64,000 bases of DNA from CAYNWT01 sp964485095 (lineage in GTDB: Bacteria > Planctomycetota > Planctomycetia > Planctomycetales > Planctomycetaceae), in the NCBI GenBank assembly GCA_964485095.1, contig CAZAIB010000011.1, forward strand, positions 26,445 through 90,444, in the 5' to 3' direction. Below are positions 16,328 through 25,070 of the stretch, in pieces (within the stretch, counting starts at the first letter, position 1; every line of letters starts with the position of its first letter). Below the pieces are notes generated by a model that saw only the letters and a list, made by a program, of their open reading frames with translations, did no database searches and was not told the origin of the DNA. Made by a program: the position numbers and the translations under genes.

Positions 16328-18706
16328 ATGTGGCTCATTGATCCGAAGATCCTCGAACAAGCCGGCTGGTTTCTTGTTTACTCGTTCTTACTGGGCCTGG
16401 CGTTCCTGCCAGTGGTGTGGTTCGCGAAGGTTCTGACACGAAGGCTACGCGACAGCGTTCGCTCGGTTGTCGCATTGGGCATGTTGACCACCGTTGCCTT
16501 TGCGCCGTTGGTGGGGGCTTGCTGGCTGAGTGTCACTTCAGCCCCGACCGAACAACCGCTTCGCACTATGGCCGGCGTTCGCTATGTCCCGGATGCTCAA
16601 ACAACTGCGATCGAAACACCGGGCGAGCTCTCAACCGAGATTGCGACGGAGCTTTCCACGATTGCTTCACATTCTATTCTGGATACACCACCGCTATTCG
16701 TCGCGGACGAAATTCCCACTAACAATGTGTCCCCGAGTCGGCCTGCCTGGTCACACGTGATGGCGCTGCCCATCGTGTGGCTGGCAGGCTCGACTCTGAC
16801 AGCGTGCTTTCTGGCGCTGGGGCTGGTTGGTTCTGTCCGACTGCGATTTCAATCCATCGCACTGGATGCCCCACTGCAGCGCATTGTTGATGAAGTGCTG
16901 GACAGCATCACGGGTTCGCGGGTCACGGTGCGACTTTGTGATGCAATTGGCAGCCCGATTCTGCTGGGAATTATCCGGCCCATCATCCTGTTGCCGTGCA
17001 CTGCGACGGGTTGGACTCCTGATACCGTACGGTTCGTCGTGTTGCACGAGTTGGCTCACGCCCGCCGACGGGACAACCTGGTCAATCTTGTGCAGCGTGT
17101 TGTCGAGGCTGCTTGTTTTTATCAGCCAGCTGTTTGGATCGCGTCGGCCTGGGTTCGAGCTGAACGCGAAATCTGCTGCGACCGTTTCGTTGCCGAAGCC
17201 ACCGACCGCCCCGCTGAATACGCTCGCGCTTTGGTTCGGCTTGCGACTGAACAATCGAACCGACGAAGCCTTGCCGCAGACCATGTGACATGTTCATCCA
17301 CCCGCCACGCTTTGGTGACGCGAGTGGCCCGATTGCTTGGAAAGGAAGAGACAATGCGAATTCAATTTCGGACGTTGCTGCTAAGCCTCACCGCGCTTGG
17401 GTTGATGGGTGCTGTCACCTACGGAACCGTGTTTGCCCCGGTTCAAGAGAAGAATTCCACCGACGCTTCAAAGCAGGCGGAACCAGAAGCGGCAGTAGCC
17501 GCTGAGGAATTATCAGAGGAAACACAGTCGTCAAATGACCGATCCACCGTCATGGGCCAACAGCAAGACCAAACGCCTGTTCTCGAGACCGACCAACTGC
17601 GGCTGGAACTTATCAAGAATGGCATCGTGAGCACTGAGCGAGCGGGAGTTTTTGATAGTTTCGTCAAGGTCGGAGATCGAGTTAAACGTGGCGAAGTCTT
17701 GGGGCAGCTACGCATGACTACTGAAAAGGCTGCGGTAAACAGGCTTCTGAAACAAAGCGAAAGCGATATCGAAGTGCGGTACGCGAAAGCTTCGAATGCA
17801 GCCGCTAAACAGCGATACCGTGCAGCACTCGCAAAGCGAAAGGCCTTCTCAGATGCGGAGCTCATGAATCTGCAGCTGGAATGGAAGAAGACGGAACTGG
17901 ACGTAGAGAAGGCCCAAGTGAACCGCGAACTTCTGACGTCCGAACTGAAAGAAATGCAGGAGATTCTGAAACTGGGGCGACTGATTGCCACTACCGGCGG
18001 CACCGTAACCGTTGCCGCTGAGTCGGGGAGCGCGGCCAAGCCGGGCCAGGAAATTTTTAGGGTTTCGAATCTGAAACAGCTTAGTTGTGTCTTCAGTGTC
18101 CCACTTGCAGATCTCTCGAAAGTTGAGAAGGGGATGCGGGTGAAGTTCTTGCCATCGCAGGAGGGGTTCCCTGAAGCTATCGGGTCTATTCGCTACGTTG
18201 GGTCGCTGGTGAGTAGTGTGTCACAGGCTGTTGATGTTCTCGCGGTACTTGAGACTCCGACTGAGCAAGTTCGAGCCGGCCAAAGGGGACGCCTGCAGGT
18301 ATTCGCGCAGAAGCTGCAAGCGGGGGGGAATGTCGCGACGGAACCAGAACCAGTTCAGTCGACAACAGGCAAAGCAACTGAACTCACAATCAAGCAGCGT
18401 AAGTCGAAGTTGGTTCCGGGCACCAATCTGCGAATCAGCATCGATGACATCACAGCAGGTCAGGTTCTCATCTCAATCACCAATGGCTCGAATGTTGTGC
18501 TTGATAAGTCACTGAAGCTTGGTGATGTCGCAGCATTCACGATCGACGGCGAGACTCAATACGTTCGCGTTCGCCAACTCACGAACCTGCTGATTGGCGA
18601 GGACTTTGCCGTCTTGGAAGTCGCTTCAAAGCGAGAGCACTTCACAAAGGACGCTCCAAAGATCCAGCCTGCGGACGAGGATCCACAAGACCGTGGTAAA
18701 GTTTGA
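16328..18706 (+). CDS. BlaR1-like M56 metallopeptidase fused to an HlyD-like adaptor domain
   Basis: A 792-residue protein. Membrane helices at about 13-36, 47-69, 140-168 and 347-370 frame an M56 peptidase domain with the zinc motif HELAH at residues 240-244 and a later EREICCDRFVAE segment. After the last helix the protein carries no penicillin-binding sensor. Instead, from about residue 420 it has a biotinyl-lipoyl/HlyD-type adaptor: GVFDSFVKVGDRVKRGEVLG, a helical hairpin, the second half TGGTVTVAAESGSAAKPGQEI, then a beta-barrel part. Such domains belong to periplasmic adaptor proteins. It is cotranscribed with blaI. The ligand sensed is unknown; the fusion implies a non-beta-lactam input. 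Confidence 0.85.
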   Translation: MWLIDPKILEQAGWFLVYSFLLGLAFLPVVWFAKVLTRRLRDSVRSVVALGMLTTVAFAPLVGACWLSVTSAPTEQPLRTMAGVRYVPDAQTTAIETPGELSTEIATELSTIASHSILDTPPLFVADEIPTNNVSPSRPAWSHVMALPIVWLAGSTLTACFLALGLVGSVRLRFQSIALDAPLQRIVDEVLDSITGSRVTVRLCDAIGSPILLGIIRPIILLPCTATGWTPDTVRFVVLHELAHARRRDNLVNLVQRVVEAACFYQPAVWIASAWVRAEREICCDRFVAEATDRPAEYARALVRLATEQSNRRSLAADHVTCSSTRHALVTRVARLLGKEETMRIQFRTLLLSLTALGLMGAVTYGTVFAPVQEKNSTDASKQAEPEAAVAAEELSEETQSSNDRSTVMGQQQDQTPVLETDQLRLELIKNGIVSTERAGVFDSFVKVGDRVKRGEVLGQLRMTTEKAAVNRLLKQSESDIEVRYAKASNAAAKQRYRAALAKRKAFSDAELMNLQLEWKKTELDVEKAQVNRELLTSELKEMQEILKLGRLIATTGGTVTVAAESGSAAKPGQEIFRVSNLKQLSCVFSVPLADLSKVEKGMRVKFLPSQEGFPEAIGSIRYVGSLVSSVSQAVDVLAVLETPTEQVRAGQRGRLQVFAQKLQAGGNVATEPEPVQSTTGKATELTIKQRKSKLVPGTNLRISIDDITAGQVLISITNGSNVVLDKSLKLGDVAAFTIDGETQYVRVRQLTNLLIGEDFAVLEVASKREHFTKDAPKIQPADEDPQDRGKV

Positions 18707-18831
18707 CGTTTATTCCGCTTGTAGCGAATTCTCCTGATGTGCCGGCGGAAATCGGCCGATGTACAAGCTAGGCCGTCGGTCTGCCTGCGCAGCGCGGTTC
18801 GTCCCACCGAAACAATTCAGGGGTAAAACCA

Positions 18832-19134
18832 ATGAAATCACGAGTCGTTCTGGCTGCTCTTTTGACTGTGGCAGCGTTCGCGCTTGCCGGCCCAAGTGTT
18901 GAACAAGTCCAGGCACAAGCCGGTCGGGCTCAGGTCTCTGACTGGAACCGGTTCAACTATTACCCGTACGTGTACTACCCGCACACATACCAGCGGCCGG
19001 TTCAGTACAACCACTTGTACTACAAGTACGGTCAGGCCTCACGGATCCCCGTGTACAACAAGCACTGGTACAACTTCTACCCAACGTCGAAGCCATACCA
19101 CAGCGGCCACCACTTCATCCTCGACGCCCTATAG
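18832..19134 (+). CDS. Small exported Tyr/His-rich protein
   Basis: A 100-residue protein with a signal peptide (MKSRVVLAALLTVAAFALAG, cleavage probably after VQAQA). The mature part is extremely rich in Tyr, His and Pro (YYPYVYYPHTY, YNHLYYKYG). Similar short proteins are widespread in planctomycetes, where some carry the doubtful name calmodulin-binding protein. An AGGGGT ribosome site lies 8 bases upstream of the ATG. Function unknown; a cell-envelope or surface structural role is an inference from composition. Confidence 0.75.
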   Translation: MKSRVVLAALLTVAAFALAGPSVEQVQAQAGRAQVSDWNRFNYYPYVYYPHTYQRPVQYNHLYYKYGQASRIPVYNKHWYNFYPTSKPYHSGHHFILDAL

Positions 19135-19260
19135 GGGCAACGTCCCGTTGCATCGGGGTGCCGGTAGGCAGGTGACTTGAGTTGCTGCTCGCTGGGCCGG
19201 TTGAGATGAGCTGCGTTTTGCGGCTTGCGATTTGTGGCTTGCTGGTTGATGAGAACAACG

Positions 19261-19294
19261 AAGGCGAAGCTCGTTTTTGGGCTTTGCCTTTTTC
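19261..19294 (+). terminator. Rho-independent terminator of the Tyr/His-rich gene
   Basis: Stem AAGGCGAAGC / GCTTTGCCTT (one mismatch) with a 10-base loop, followed by TTTCT. It lies between two convergent genes and fits the plus-strand gene best. Confidence 0.65.
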
Positions 19295-19333
19295 TATGCG
19301 CACGGTTAGGGATGAGCGCATGTCGCGTCGCGA

Positions 19334-20668
19334 TTACTTTGAGATCTCTTTTGCCAGCAGGAACGCGGTCTCGATTGCTTGTTCGTAGTTTAGTCGCGGA
19401 TCGACCTGGCTCTTGTAGGCGACTTTCAGATCGGCTTCGGTTAAGCCACTGGTGCCACCAATGCACTCAGTCACGTTGTCACCCGTGAGTTCCAGGTGCG
19501 CACCGCCCAAATGTGAATCCAGTTCGCGGTGGATGCGAAACGCGCTGGTCAGTTCGCTAAGGATATCGTCCAGACGGCGAGTTTTGGTTCCGTCGTCGGT
19601 CGCAAACGTGTTGCCGTGCATTGGGTCGGCACACCATACAACTTGTTGTCCCGACTTGCGAACGGCTTCAATGAGAGCCGGCAGTTTGTCGTCGATCTTG
19701 TCCTGACCGAAACGGTGGATGAGCGTCAGACGTCCGGGTTCGTTGTCCGGGTTCAGAACCTTGATGACATCAACGATTTCGCCGAGATCCGCGCCAGGGC
19801 CGACCTTCATTCCGATCGGGTTTCGAATGCCGCGGAAATATTCGACATGGGCTCCACCCGGATCTCGCGTGCGGTCACCAATCCATGGGTAGTGTGTGCT
19901 GAGATTGTACCATCCGTCGCGCCGCGGAACCGTCCGGGTTTGCGCTTGTTCGTATGAAAGGTGCAGGCCTTCGTGCGATGTAAAGAAATCAACGCGGCGG
20001 AGTTCTTCGCCCGAGCGTCCACTGAGAGCCAGCATGAACTGGACGGACTCACTGATTTCGTGAACCGCTTTGTGATACTCGCGAGCCTGCTGCGATTCGG
20101 AACCAAAACCGAGGTCCCAATTCTCCGGGTGGTGCAAGTCCGCAAAGCCACCGTCGATGAGAGCTCGAATAAAGTTCAGCGTCAGCCCTGCGCGTTCGTA
20201 ACCGCGCAGTAGTCGTTGTGGATCTGGTCGGCGTTCGGCCTGAGTGAACCCACTTCGGTTGACCAGGTCGCCCCGGTACACGGGAAGAGTTTCGCCGTCG
20301 CGGGTTTCTGTATCTTTTGAACGCGGCTTGGCGTACTGGCCGGCAATGCGACCCACGCGAACAACCGGCTTGCGTGAACCGTGAACCAGCACGAGGCTCA
20401 TCTGCAGCATGATTTTCAGTTTGCGAACCAGCGCATCGTTTTCGCACTCGTCAAGGTTCTCAGCGCAGTCGCCGCCCTGCAGCAGGAACGCTTCTCCGTT
20501 AGCTGCGGCGCCGAGCTGATCTTTAAGCCGTTCGACTTCCCAACTGGTTACCAGTGGCGGCAACAGTGCGACGTTTTGCAGAACCTCGTCGAGTTCCTGC
20601 TGATCGTCGTAAACAGGTTGTTGAACTGCAGTGCGTTCGCGCCATGAAGATGGCGACCATTCAGACAT
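19334..20668 (-). CDS. Class II 3-deoxy-7-phosphoheptulonate (DAHP) synthase
   Basis: A 444-residue class II (plant/mycobacterial type) DAHP synthase. It condenses phosphoenolpyruvate and erythrose 4-phosphate in the first step of the shikimate pathway, in the cytoplasm. Diagnostic segments are SPSSWRERTAVQQPVY near the N-terminus, AFLLQGGDCAENLDEC with the metal-binding Cys, RVGRIAGQYAKPRS, FFTSHEGLHLSYE, HFEYFRGIRNPIG-like HVEYFRGIRNPIG, and VVWCADPMHGNT. Length is typical. It lies 118 bases downstream of the anti-sigma-like gene on the same strand, which may be cotranscribed. Confidence 0.96.
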   Translation of the reverse strand: MSEWSPSSWRERTAVQQPVYDDQQELDEVLQNVALLPPLVTSWEVERLKDQLGAAANGEAFLLQGGDCAENLDECENDALVRKLKIMLQMSLVLVHGSRKPVVRVGRIAGQYAKPRSKDTETRDGETLPVYRGDLVNRSGFTQAERRPDPQRLLRGYERAGLTLNFIRALIDGGFADLHHPENWDLGFGSESQQAREYHKAVHEISESVQFMLALSGRSGEELRRVDFFTSHEGLHLSYEQAQTRTVPRRDGWYNLSTHYPWIGDRTRDPGGAHVEYFRGIRNPIGMKVGPGADLGEIVDVIKVLNPDNEPGRLTLIHRFGQDKIDDKLPALIEAVRKSGQQVVWCADPMHGNTFATDDGTKTRRLDDILSELTSAFRIHRELDSHLGGAHLELTGDNVTECIGGTSGLTEADLKVAYKSQVDPRLNYEQAIETAFLLAKEISK

Positions 20669-20786
20669 CGATTGTTTTCTCCGGTTGCCCGGTTGTTCAT
20701 GCAGGGAATCGAGCAGATTAGCTGTGGTTCGGGCCGGAGTCGACTGTGGGCACGGATCTCACCAGACGGCAGTCAGGAAGAGCAGA

Positions 20787-21197
20787 CTATTGGTCTCTGT
20801 TGAGCAGTCCGGCTGACGATTCGAAGAACTTCTTTCGCCGGCGTGGAGTTTCGTCGGCCGAGTTCAGTTCTCCCTCGAGGTCTGCCAGGTTGGCGACGCA
20901 GTATCGGCAGCCGATCGTGCGAAGATGGAAGTCCATGTACCGCTGTTTGTCGTCGGTGAGCGTTCCCAGGAGGAAGCTCCCGAGTTCGGTTCGTGTCGGA
21001 CAGCTTAGCCTTCGGCGCCGCCAGACTTCACCAACCGTGTGTGCTCCCTGATCTCGCCGCCGCGACACGCTGGCAAATCGCTGCTGGAGCTCTTCCGATT
21101 CACGCAGTGCGGTTTCGAACGCAGTCATGCGTTCGGGCGGAAGCATCTCGTCCAGAAATGCAATAATCTCGTCGTCTGTAAAACTGCTGGCTGTCAT
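20787..21197 (-). CDS. Anti-sigma-like small cytoplasmic protein with HLRTIGCRYC motif
   Basis: A 136-residue protein with no membrane helix. The N-terminus (DDEIIAFLDEMLPPERMTAFETALRES) resembles the short helical start of zinc-binding anti-sigma factors. The second half has RRLSCPTRTELGSFLLGTL and FHLRTIGCRYCVANLADL. I recall this second motif from many planctomycete proteins of unknown function. The His-x5-Cys-x2-Cys spacing differs from the classical ZAS motif His-x3-Cys-x2-Cys. No ECF sigma gene is adjacent. Function is not assigned. Confidence 0.65.
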   Translation of the reverse strand: MTASSFTDDEIIAFLDEMLPPERMTAFETALRESEELQQRFASVSRRRDQGAHTVGEVWRRRRLSCPTRTELGSFLLGTLTDDKQRYMDFHLRTIGCRYCVANLADLEGELNSADETPRRRKKFFESSAGLLNRDQ

Positions 21198-21322
21198 GGT
21201 TCTGTCCGAGTAGCGATTGTCTCCATGGTACGAGCGACTCGTGCTGGTTGCCAGACCTGGTGACGGTGGATAAAGTCGAAGCCTGACAACCGTGAACTCG
21301 GGACCTTTGCGAGCAACGCTCG

Positions 21323-22276
21323 GTGATTACATATCGATCTTTCCACAATGTGGATCCGCCGCGGATAGCCGAGCTGTGGGCGCAGTCCGAACTCGGACAA
21401 GGTGCCGCTGGTGGCCTGACTGTTGACGCATTCGAGTTCTTCGTCTTCGCCCAGCCGTTCTTCGATAAGAACGGACTAATCGTGGCCTGTGATGAAGATC
21501 GCGTCGTCGGGTTCGTGCACGCAATGCCAGCTGTGAACGAGGAACACACAGCACTGGGAGCATCGGCTGGCGGGATTGTCGCTTTGTTAGTGCATCCTGA
21601 TTACCGTCGGCAGCGGATCGGAACAGAACTCACAAATCGCGCGTCGAAGTATCTTTCTGACTGCGGGGTGTCTTCGGTCGAGTTCGGTCCCAGTGACACA
21701 ACGAATGGGTTCTACGTTGGCCTGTATGGGGGCGCTCAACCTTGTGGATTTCGCCAGGAAGATGGAACCGTTGAAGCGTTCGCAGCCGCGACGGGGTGGA
21801 AGCAGTCACAAGCTTACCGCTGCTACCAGAAAGACCTTGCTGGTTCGTCACGCGATCCGGTCAACATGAAGCTGGTTGCGAATCGACGAAAGACACAACT
21901 GGACGCGGCCGACCCAGCCGGCGACGCCACCTGGTGGTGGATGACTCGGTTCGGCCGCATGGACTCGGTTCAGTTTAGTCTTGTTGAGAAGTCATCACGG
22001 TTGGCATTCGCCAGCTGCGACATCTTTGGTCTGGATCTGTACATTCCCAAATGGGGCCAGCGCGCCGCAGGGCTCGGCGAGATTCGCATTCCAGACAAAC
22101 ACACCGGAAACGACTACGAACTGTCTCTGCTACTGGAGATGTCAAAGTACCTCCGGGAGCAACTCATCACGATCGTGGATGCGTCTGCCGCTGAAACCGA
22201 TGTTGCTCGAACGCAGTTGTTGGAAGCGGCGGGGTTCCAGCAGTACGACACGGGCCTGGTTTTCAGCCGTGAGTAG
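21323..22276 (+). CDS. GNAT-family N-acetyltransferase
   Basis: A 317-residue protein with a GNAT domain in the N-terminal half: GIVALLVHPDYRRQRIGTELTNRASKYL is the acetyl-CoA binding motif A (R/Q-x-x-G-x-G/A like, RRQRIGTEL). The C-terminal half (about 175-317) looks like a second, degenerate GNAT-like domain. The start is GTG 21323; the ATGs nearby are in other frames. Substrate cannot be told from the sequence. It is divergent from the anti-sigma-like gene, with a 125 bp shared upstream region. Confidence 0.85.
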   Translation: MITYRSFHNVDPPRIAELWAQSELGQGAAGGLTVDAFEFFVFAQPFFDKNGLIVACDEDRVVGFVHAMPAVNEEHTALGASAGGIVALLVHPDYRRQRIGTELTNRASKYLSDCGVSSVEFGPSDTTNGFYVGLYGGAQPCGFRQEDGTVEAFAAATGWKQSQAYRCYQKDLAGSSRDPVNMKLVANRRKTQLDAADPAGDATWWWMTRFGRMDSVQFSLVEKSSRLAFASCDIFGLDLYIPKWGQRAAGLGEIRIPDKHTGNDYELSLLLEMSKYLREQLITIVDASAAETDVARTQLLEAAGFQQYDTGLVFSRE

Positions 22277-22561
22277 TGGTTTGGTTTAGCTAGCTCTTAC
22301 CTGGCATCCCAAGCAAGATCCGAATGTGTTGGGTATGCGTATTGTGCGTTTGTCTCATGGCTTCGCACGGCGGATGACGGGTTTATGACAGGCGTGCATC
22401 TTACGGCTGGTGGCTTTGGCTCGATGGAATGAAATAGCGGTCCGTGGATCGAGTTTCTTCACCGGCAAGATTGACCGGGTCGGGGCGAGTCCGGATATTG
22501 GTATTCAGGCACGGTGGTCCAAGAGTTCACAAAGTCTCGGCAGGCGCGATAGGCAAGCCAG

Positions 22562-22867
22562 ATGAATCAACCCTCAGACAATCAGACCGACATTCAGGCT
22601 GCGACTCCGGTACAGGTAGAAGCGGAACCGCTAACAGGCTGGCGAGCGTGCTACGACTTCGTAATGCAGGCGTACTGCTGGTTCCTGATTCTCTTCATTC
22701 TGTACGTGCTTTCTGTGGGTCCGCTGTATTCCGAATGGCAGGCGGCGATCCAACTTGGCGAGAGACCCATACTTCAGCGCGTGTATCTGCCGCTGGCAGG
22801 CCTGTGCAGTGAGTTCGAGACGGTTAATACCGTTGTTGAGTGGTATGTGGGGTTTTGGCAGTCGTGA
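22562..22867 (+). CDS. Small membrane protein, uncharacterised
   Basis: A 101-residue protein. The first 25 residues are polar; a strong hydrophobic helix follows (about 37-57, CWFLILFILYVLSVGPLY), then a soluble C-terminus. No family recognised. It is preceded by about 285 bases without a gene and followed by A/T-rich degenerate repeats and the ahcY terminator. Base usage is similar to neighbours. A gene is likely because the frame is closed exactly around a well-formed membrane protein, but support is modest. Confidence 0.55.
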   Translation: MNQPSDNQTDIQAATPVQVEAEPLTGWRACYDFVMQAYCWFLILFILYVLSVGPLYSEWQAAIQLGERPILQRVYLPLAGLCSEFETVNTVVEWYVGFWQS

Positions 22868-22914
22868 TTTAGATCTTTGACTTCAGATTTGAGATCTTAG
22901 ATTTCGGATTTGAC
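22867..22914. repeat. Short degenerate AGATTTGAGATT-like tandem repeat
   Basis: Four imperfect copies of a GATTT-containing unit of 7-14 bases (CTTCAGATTTGAGATC, TTAGATTT, CGGATTTGA). Looks like a decaying minisatellite between two convergent genes. Confidence 0.5.
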
Positions 22915-22915
22915 C

Positions 22916-22953
22916 AAACAAAAAAGCCCGGCTCGCCAAAAACGAACCGGGCT
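22916..22953 (-). terminator. Rho-independent terminator of ahcY
   Basis: Read on the minus strand: stem AGCCCGGTTCG / CGAGCCGGGCT with one mismatch and a 7-base loop, then six T. It lies 87 bases after the ahcY stop codon. Confidence 0.85.
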
Positions 22954-23039
22954 CCTGATCTCAAACGTGTTCAACCGGAGATACAGGCAACAACTTCAGT
23001 CACCCAACCACCGGAATCCCGATGCAACTGGAAGTTGCC

Positions 23040-24380
23040 TTAGTAGCGGTAGTGGTCTGGCTTGTATGGGCCGTTGACCGGGACGCCGATGTAGTCGGCT
23101 TGTTCCTGGCTGAGAGTCGTTAGTTCCACGCCGATCTTTTCGAGGTGGAGGCGAGCGACTTCTTCGTCCAGTTCTTTCGGCAGGCGAACAACTTCGACCT
23201 TGTACTTGTCGTTCTCGCGGTTCTCCCAGAGTTCCATCTGAGCAAGAACCTGGTTGGTGAACGAGGTGCTCATGACGAAGCTTGGGTGGCCGGTCGCGCA
23301 ACCGAGGTTGACCAGGCGGCCCTTTGCCAGCGTGATGACGCTGCGGCCAGTGTCGTTGAATGTGTAGCGATCAACGCCACCAATGTCGGCTGCTTTGATT
23401 TCGTCACATGTGGCTTTGCCGTCAGCGACCTGCTGTTCCAGCCATGCGATATCGATTTCGGTATCGAAGTGGCCAATGTTGCAGAGGATCGCATCGTTTG
23501 GCATCTCAACCATGTGCTTGCCGAGGATGATGTCCTTGTTGCCTGTCGTGGTGACAAACAATCGACCTTCCTTAGCGGCGTTCTCCATGGTTGTAACTTC
23601 GAAGCCTTCCATCGCTGCCTGAAGAGCGTTGATGGGATCGATTTCAGTCACGATGACGCGGCAGCCATAGCTCTTGAGGCTGTGAGCACAACCTTTACCA
23701 ACGTCGCCGTAGCCACAGACAACCGCAACCTTGCCGGCCAACATAACGTCGGTGGCTCGCTTGACGCCGTCAGCCAGTGACTCGCGGCAACCGTACAAGT
23801 TGTCGAACTTGCTTTTCGTTGCGCTGTCGTTGACGTTGATTGATGGAACCTTCAGCTTGCCTTCTTTGACAAGCACGTCCAGTCGGTGAATTCCGGCAGT
23901 TGTTTCTTCGCTGATGCCGTGAATGTCTGTCAGGAGTTCAGGGTACTTGTCATGAACCATTGCGGTGAGGTCGCCGCCGTCGTCCAGGATCAGGTTCAGT
24001 GGCTGGCCTGACGGAAAGTGCAAAGTCTGTTCGATGCACCAGTCGAATTCCTCGTCAGTCATTCCCTTCCATGCGAACACAGGGATACCGGCTGCAGCAA
24101 TTGCCGCGGCGGCGTGATCCTGAGTACTGAAGATGTTGCAGCTACTCCAGGTAACCTCTGCACCAAGTTCAACCAGAGTCTCAATCAGGACTGCGGTCTG
24201 GATGGTCATGTGCAGGCAGCCAGCGATCCGTGCGCCTGTCAGTGGTTTGGTCTTGCCGTATTTTTCTCGCAGAGCCATCAGCCCTGGCATTTCGTTTTCG
24301 GCGAGTTGGATCTCTTTGCGGCCGAATTCAGCCAGAGAGATATCCTTAACCTTGTACGGGAGCGTTTCTGTTGTAGCCAT
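23040..24380 (-). CDS. ahcY: Adenosylhomocysteinase (SAH hydrolase)
   Basis: A 446-residue enzyme that splits S-adenosylhomocysteine to adenosine and homocysteine, using bound NAD, in the methyl cycle in the cytoplasm. Family hallmarks: SCNIFSTQDHAAAAI at about 80-94, the NAD-binding GYGDVGKGCA, VTEIDPINALQAAMEGF, CNIGHFDTEID and the C-terminal ending KPDHYRY, which contacts the NAD of the neighbouring subunit. Full length and intact. A purine-rich stretch precedes the ATG at 24380. No neighbour belongs to the methyl cycle, so it is probably a single-gene unit with its own terminator. Confidence 0.97.
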   Translation of the reverse strand: MATTETLPYKVKDISLAEFGRKEIQLAENEMPGLMALREKYGKTKPLTGARIAGCLHMTIQTAVLIETLVELGAEVTWSSCNIFSTQDHAAAAIAAAGIPVFAWKGMTDEEFDWCIEQTLHFPSGQPLNLILDDGGDLTAMVHDKYPELLTDIHGISEETTAGIHRLDVLVKEGKLKVPSINVNDSATKSKFDNLYGCRESLADGVKRATDVMLAGKVAVVCGYGDVGKGCAHSLKSYGCRVIVTEIDPINALQAAMEGFEVTTMENAAKEGRLFVTTTGNKDIILGKHMVEMPNDAILCNIGHFDTEIDIAWLEQQVADGKATCDEIKAADIGGVDRYTFNDTGRSVITLAKGRLVNLGCATGHPSFVMSTSFTNQVLAQMELWENRENDKYKVEVVRLPKELDEEVARLHLEKIGVELTTLSQEQADYIGVPVNGPYKPDHYRY

Positions 24381-25070
24381 CTTTTGGAGTCCGGAAAGGA
24401 AAGTGAGCCTCTAGAGCTCGATGCGAATAAGCTCGGCGCGCAGCCGTAGCGACTGGGTCAGGCGTTCCGAAAAGGTAACGTAGGTGACCATGGAACGCCA
24501 AACAAGCGTCAAATTGGTTGATTCACCATCGGCCCGCTAACCGTTTGCATTCTCTGAGTTTAACCACCAATCCGCGCGCGAAGCTGGTTTGGGTCGGGCG
24601 GTTCCGGCTAGGGCAACCCGTCCGATGGGCAACCGTGTTCGGGTTCTCCCGCTAAGTTGAGCCGACAAGCAATAACGCACCAGCTGTCGAAGACATTGAC
24701 GATGAAATCTGCTCTGGTCTCCCTCGCCGGATTTCAGCCGTTAGATCCAGCCTGGTTCCACCAAATTATTGACATCTCGTGCCTGAGTAGGCACCATTAA
24801 AGATGTCCTATCTTCAATTCCATACACGACTTGCTTCATGACGTCCCTTCAATTCGAAGTGAACAGGTGCTGAGTCCCAGCGGTCTTTGCGGGTTCAACC
24901 CTGAAGCGTGTATGTAACCCAGTTTGAATGTCTGCTTCCTGCCAGCGTTTGCCTGACTTGAAGCCAAGGCGTCCTGAATTCTCGGGGCGCAGTACTTTGA
25001 CGCGTCACCCGTAACGTCGCGATATACGTCCACCGCGCCATTCTATGGCGTGTCCCAGGGAGATTAAGAA
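24381..25070. other. Long intergenic region between ahcY and the pilus locus
   Basis: Nearly 700 bases between two divergent genes, with no convincing coding frame and no tRNA. A structured-looking part at 24611-24650 has two copies of GGGCAACC (24611-24618, 24627-24634), the second able to pair with GGGTTCTCCC (24641-24650). Farther on, TTGACA (24769-24774) is followed by an inverted repeat GTGCCT-GAGT-AGGCAC (24779-24794), a possible operator at a promoter of the pilus operon. A GGGAG ribosome site precedes the gene at 25071. Confidence 0.5.

Noticed and set aside
23145..23780. A 211-residue plus-strand frame inside ahcY
   Set aside because: It is antisense to a complete, highly conserved adenosylhomocysteinase.
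24381..24540. SAH riboswitch upstream of ahcY
   Set aside because: I looked for the conserved SAH-riboswitch core on the minus strand and could not find it; only scattered similarity.
24701..24799. A 32-residue plus-strand frame (MKSALVSLAG...) upstream of the pilus locus
   Set aside because: No ribosome site, and it ends within the palindrome near the likely promoter; no support beyond an open frame.
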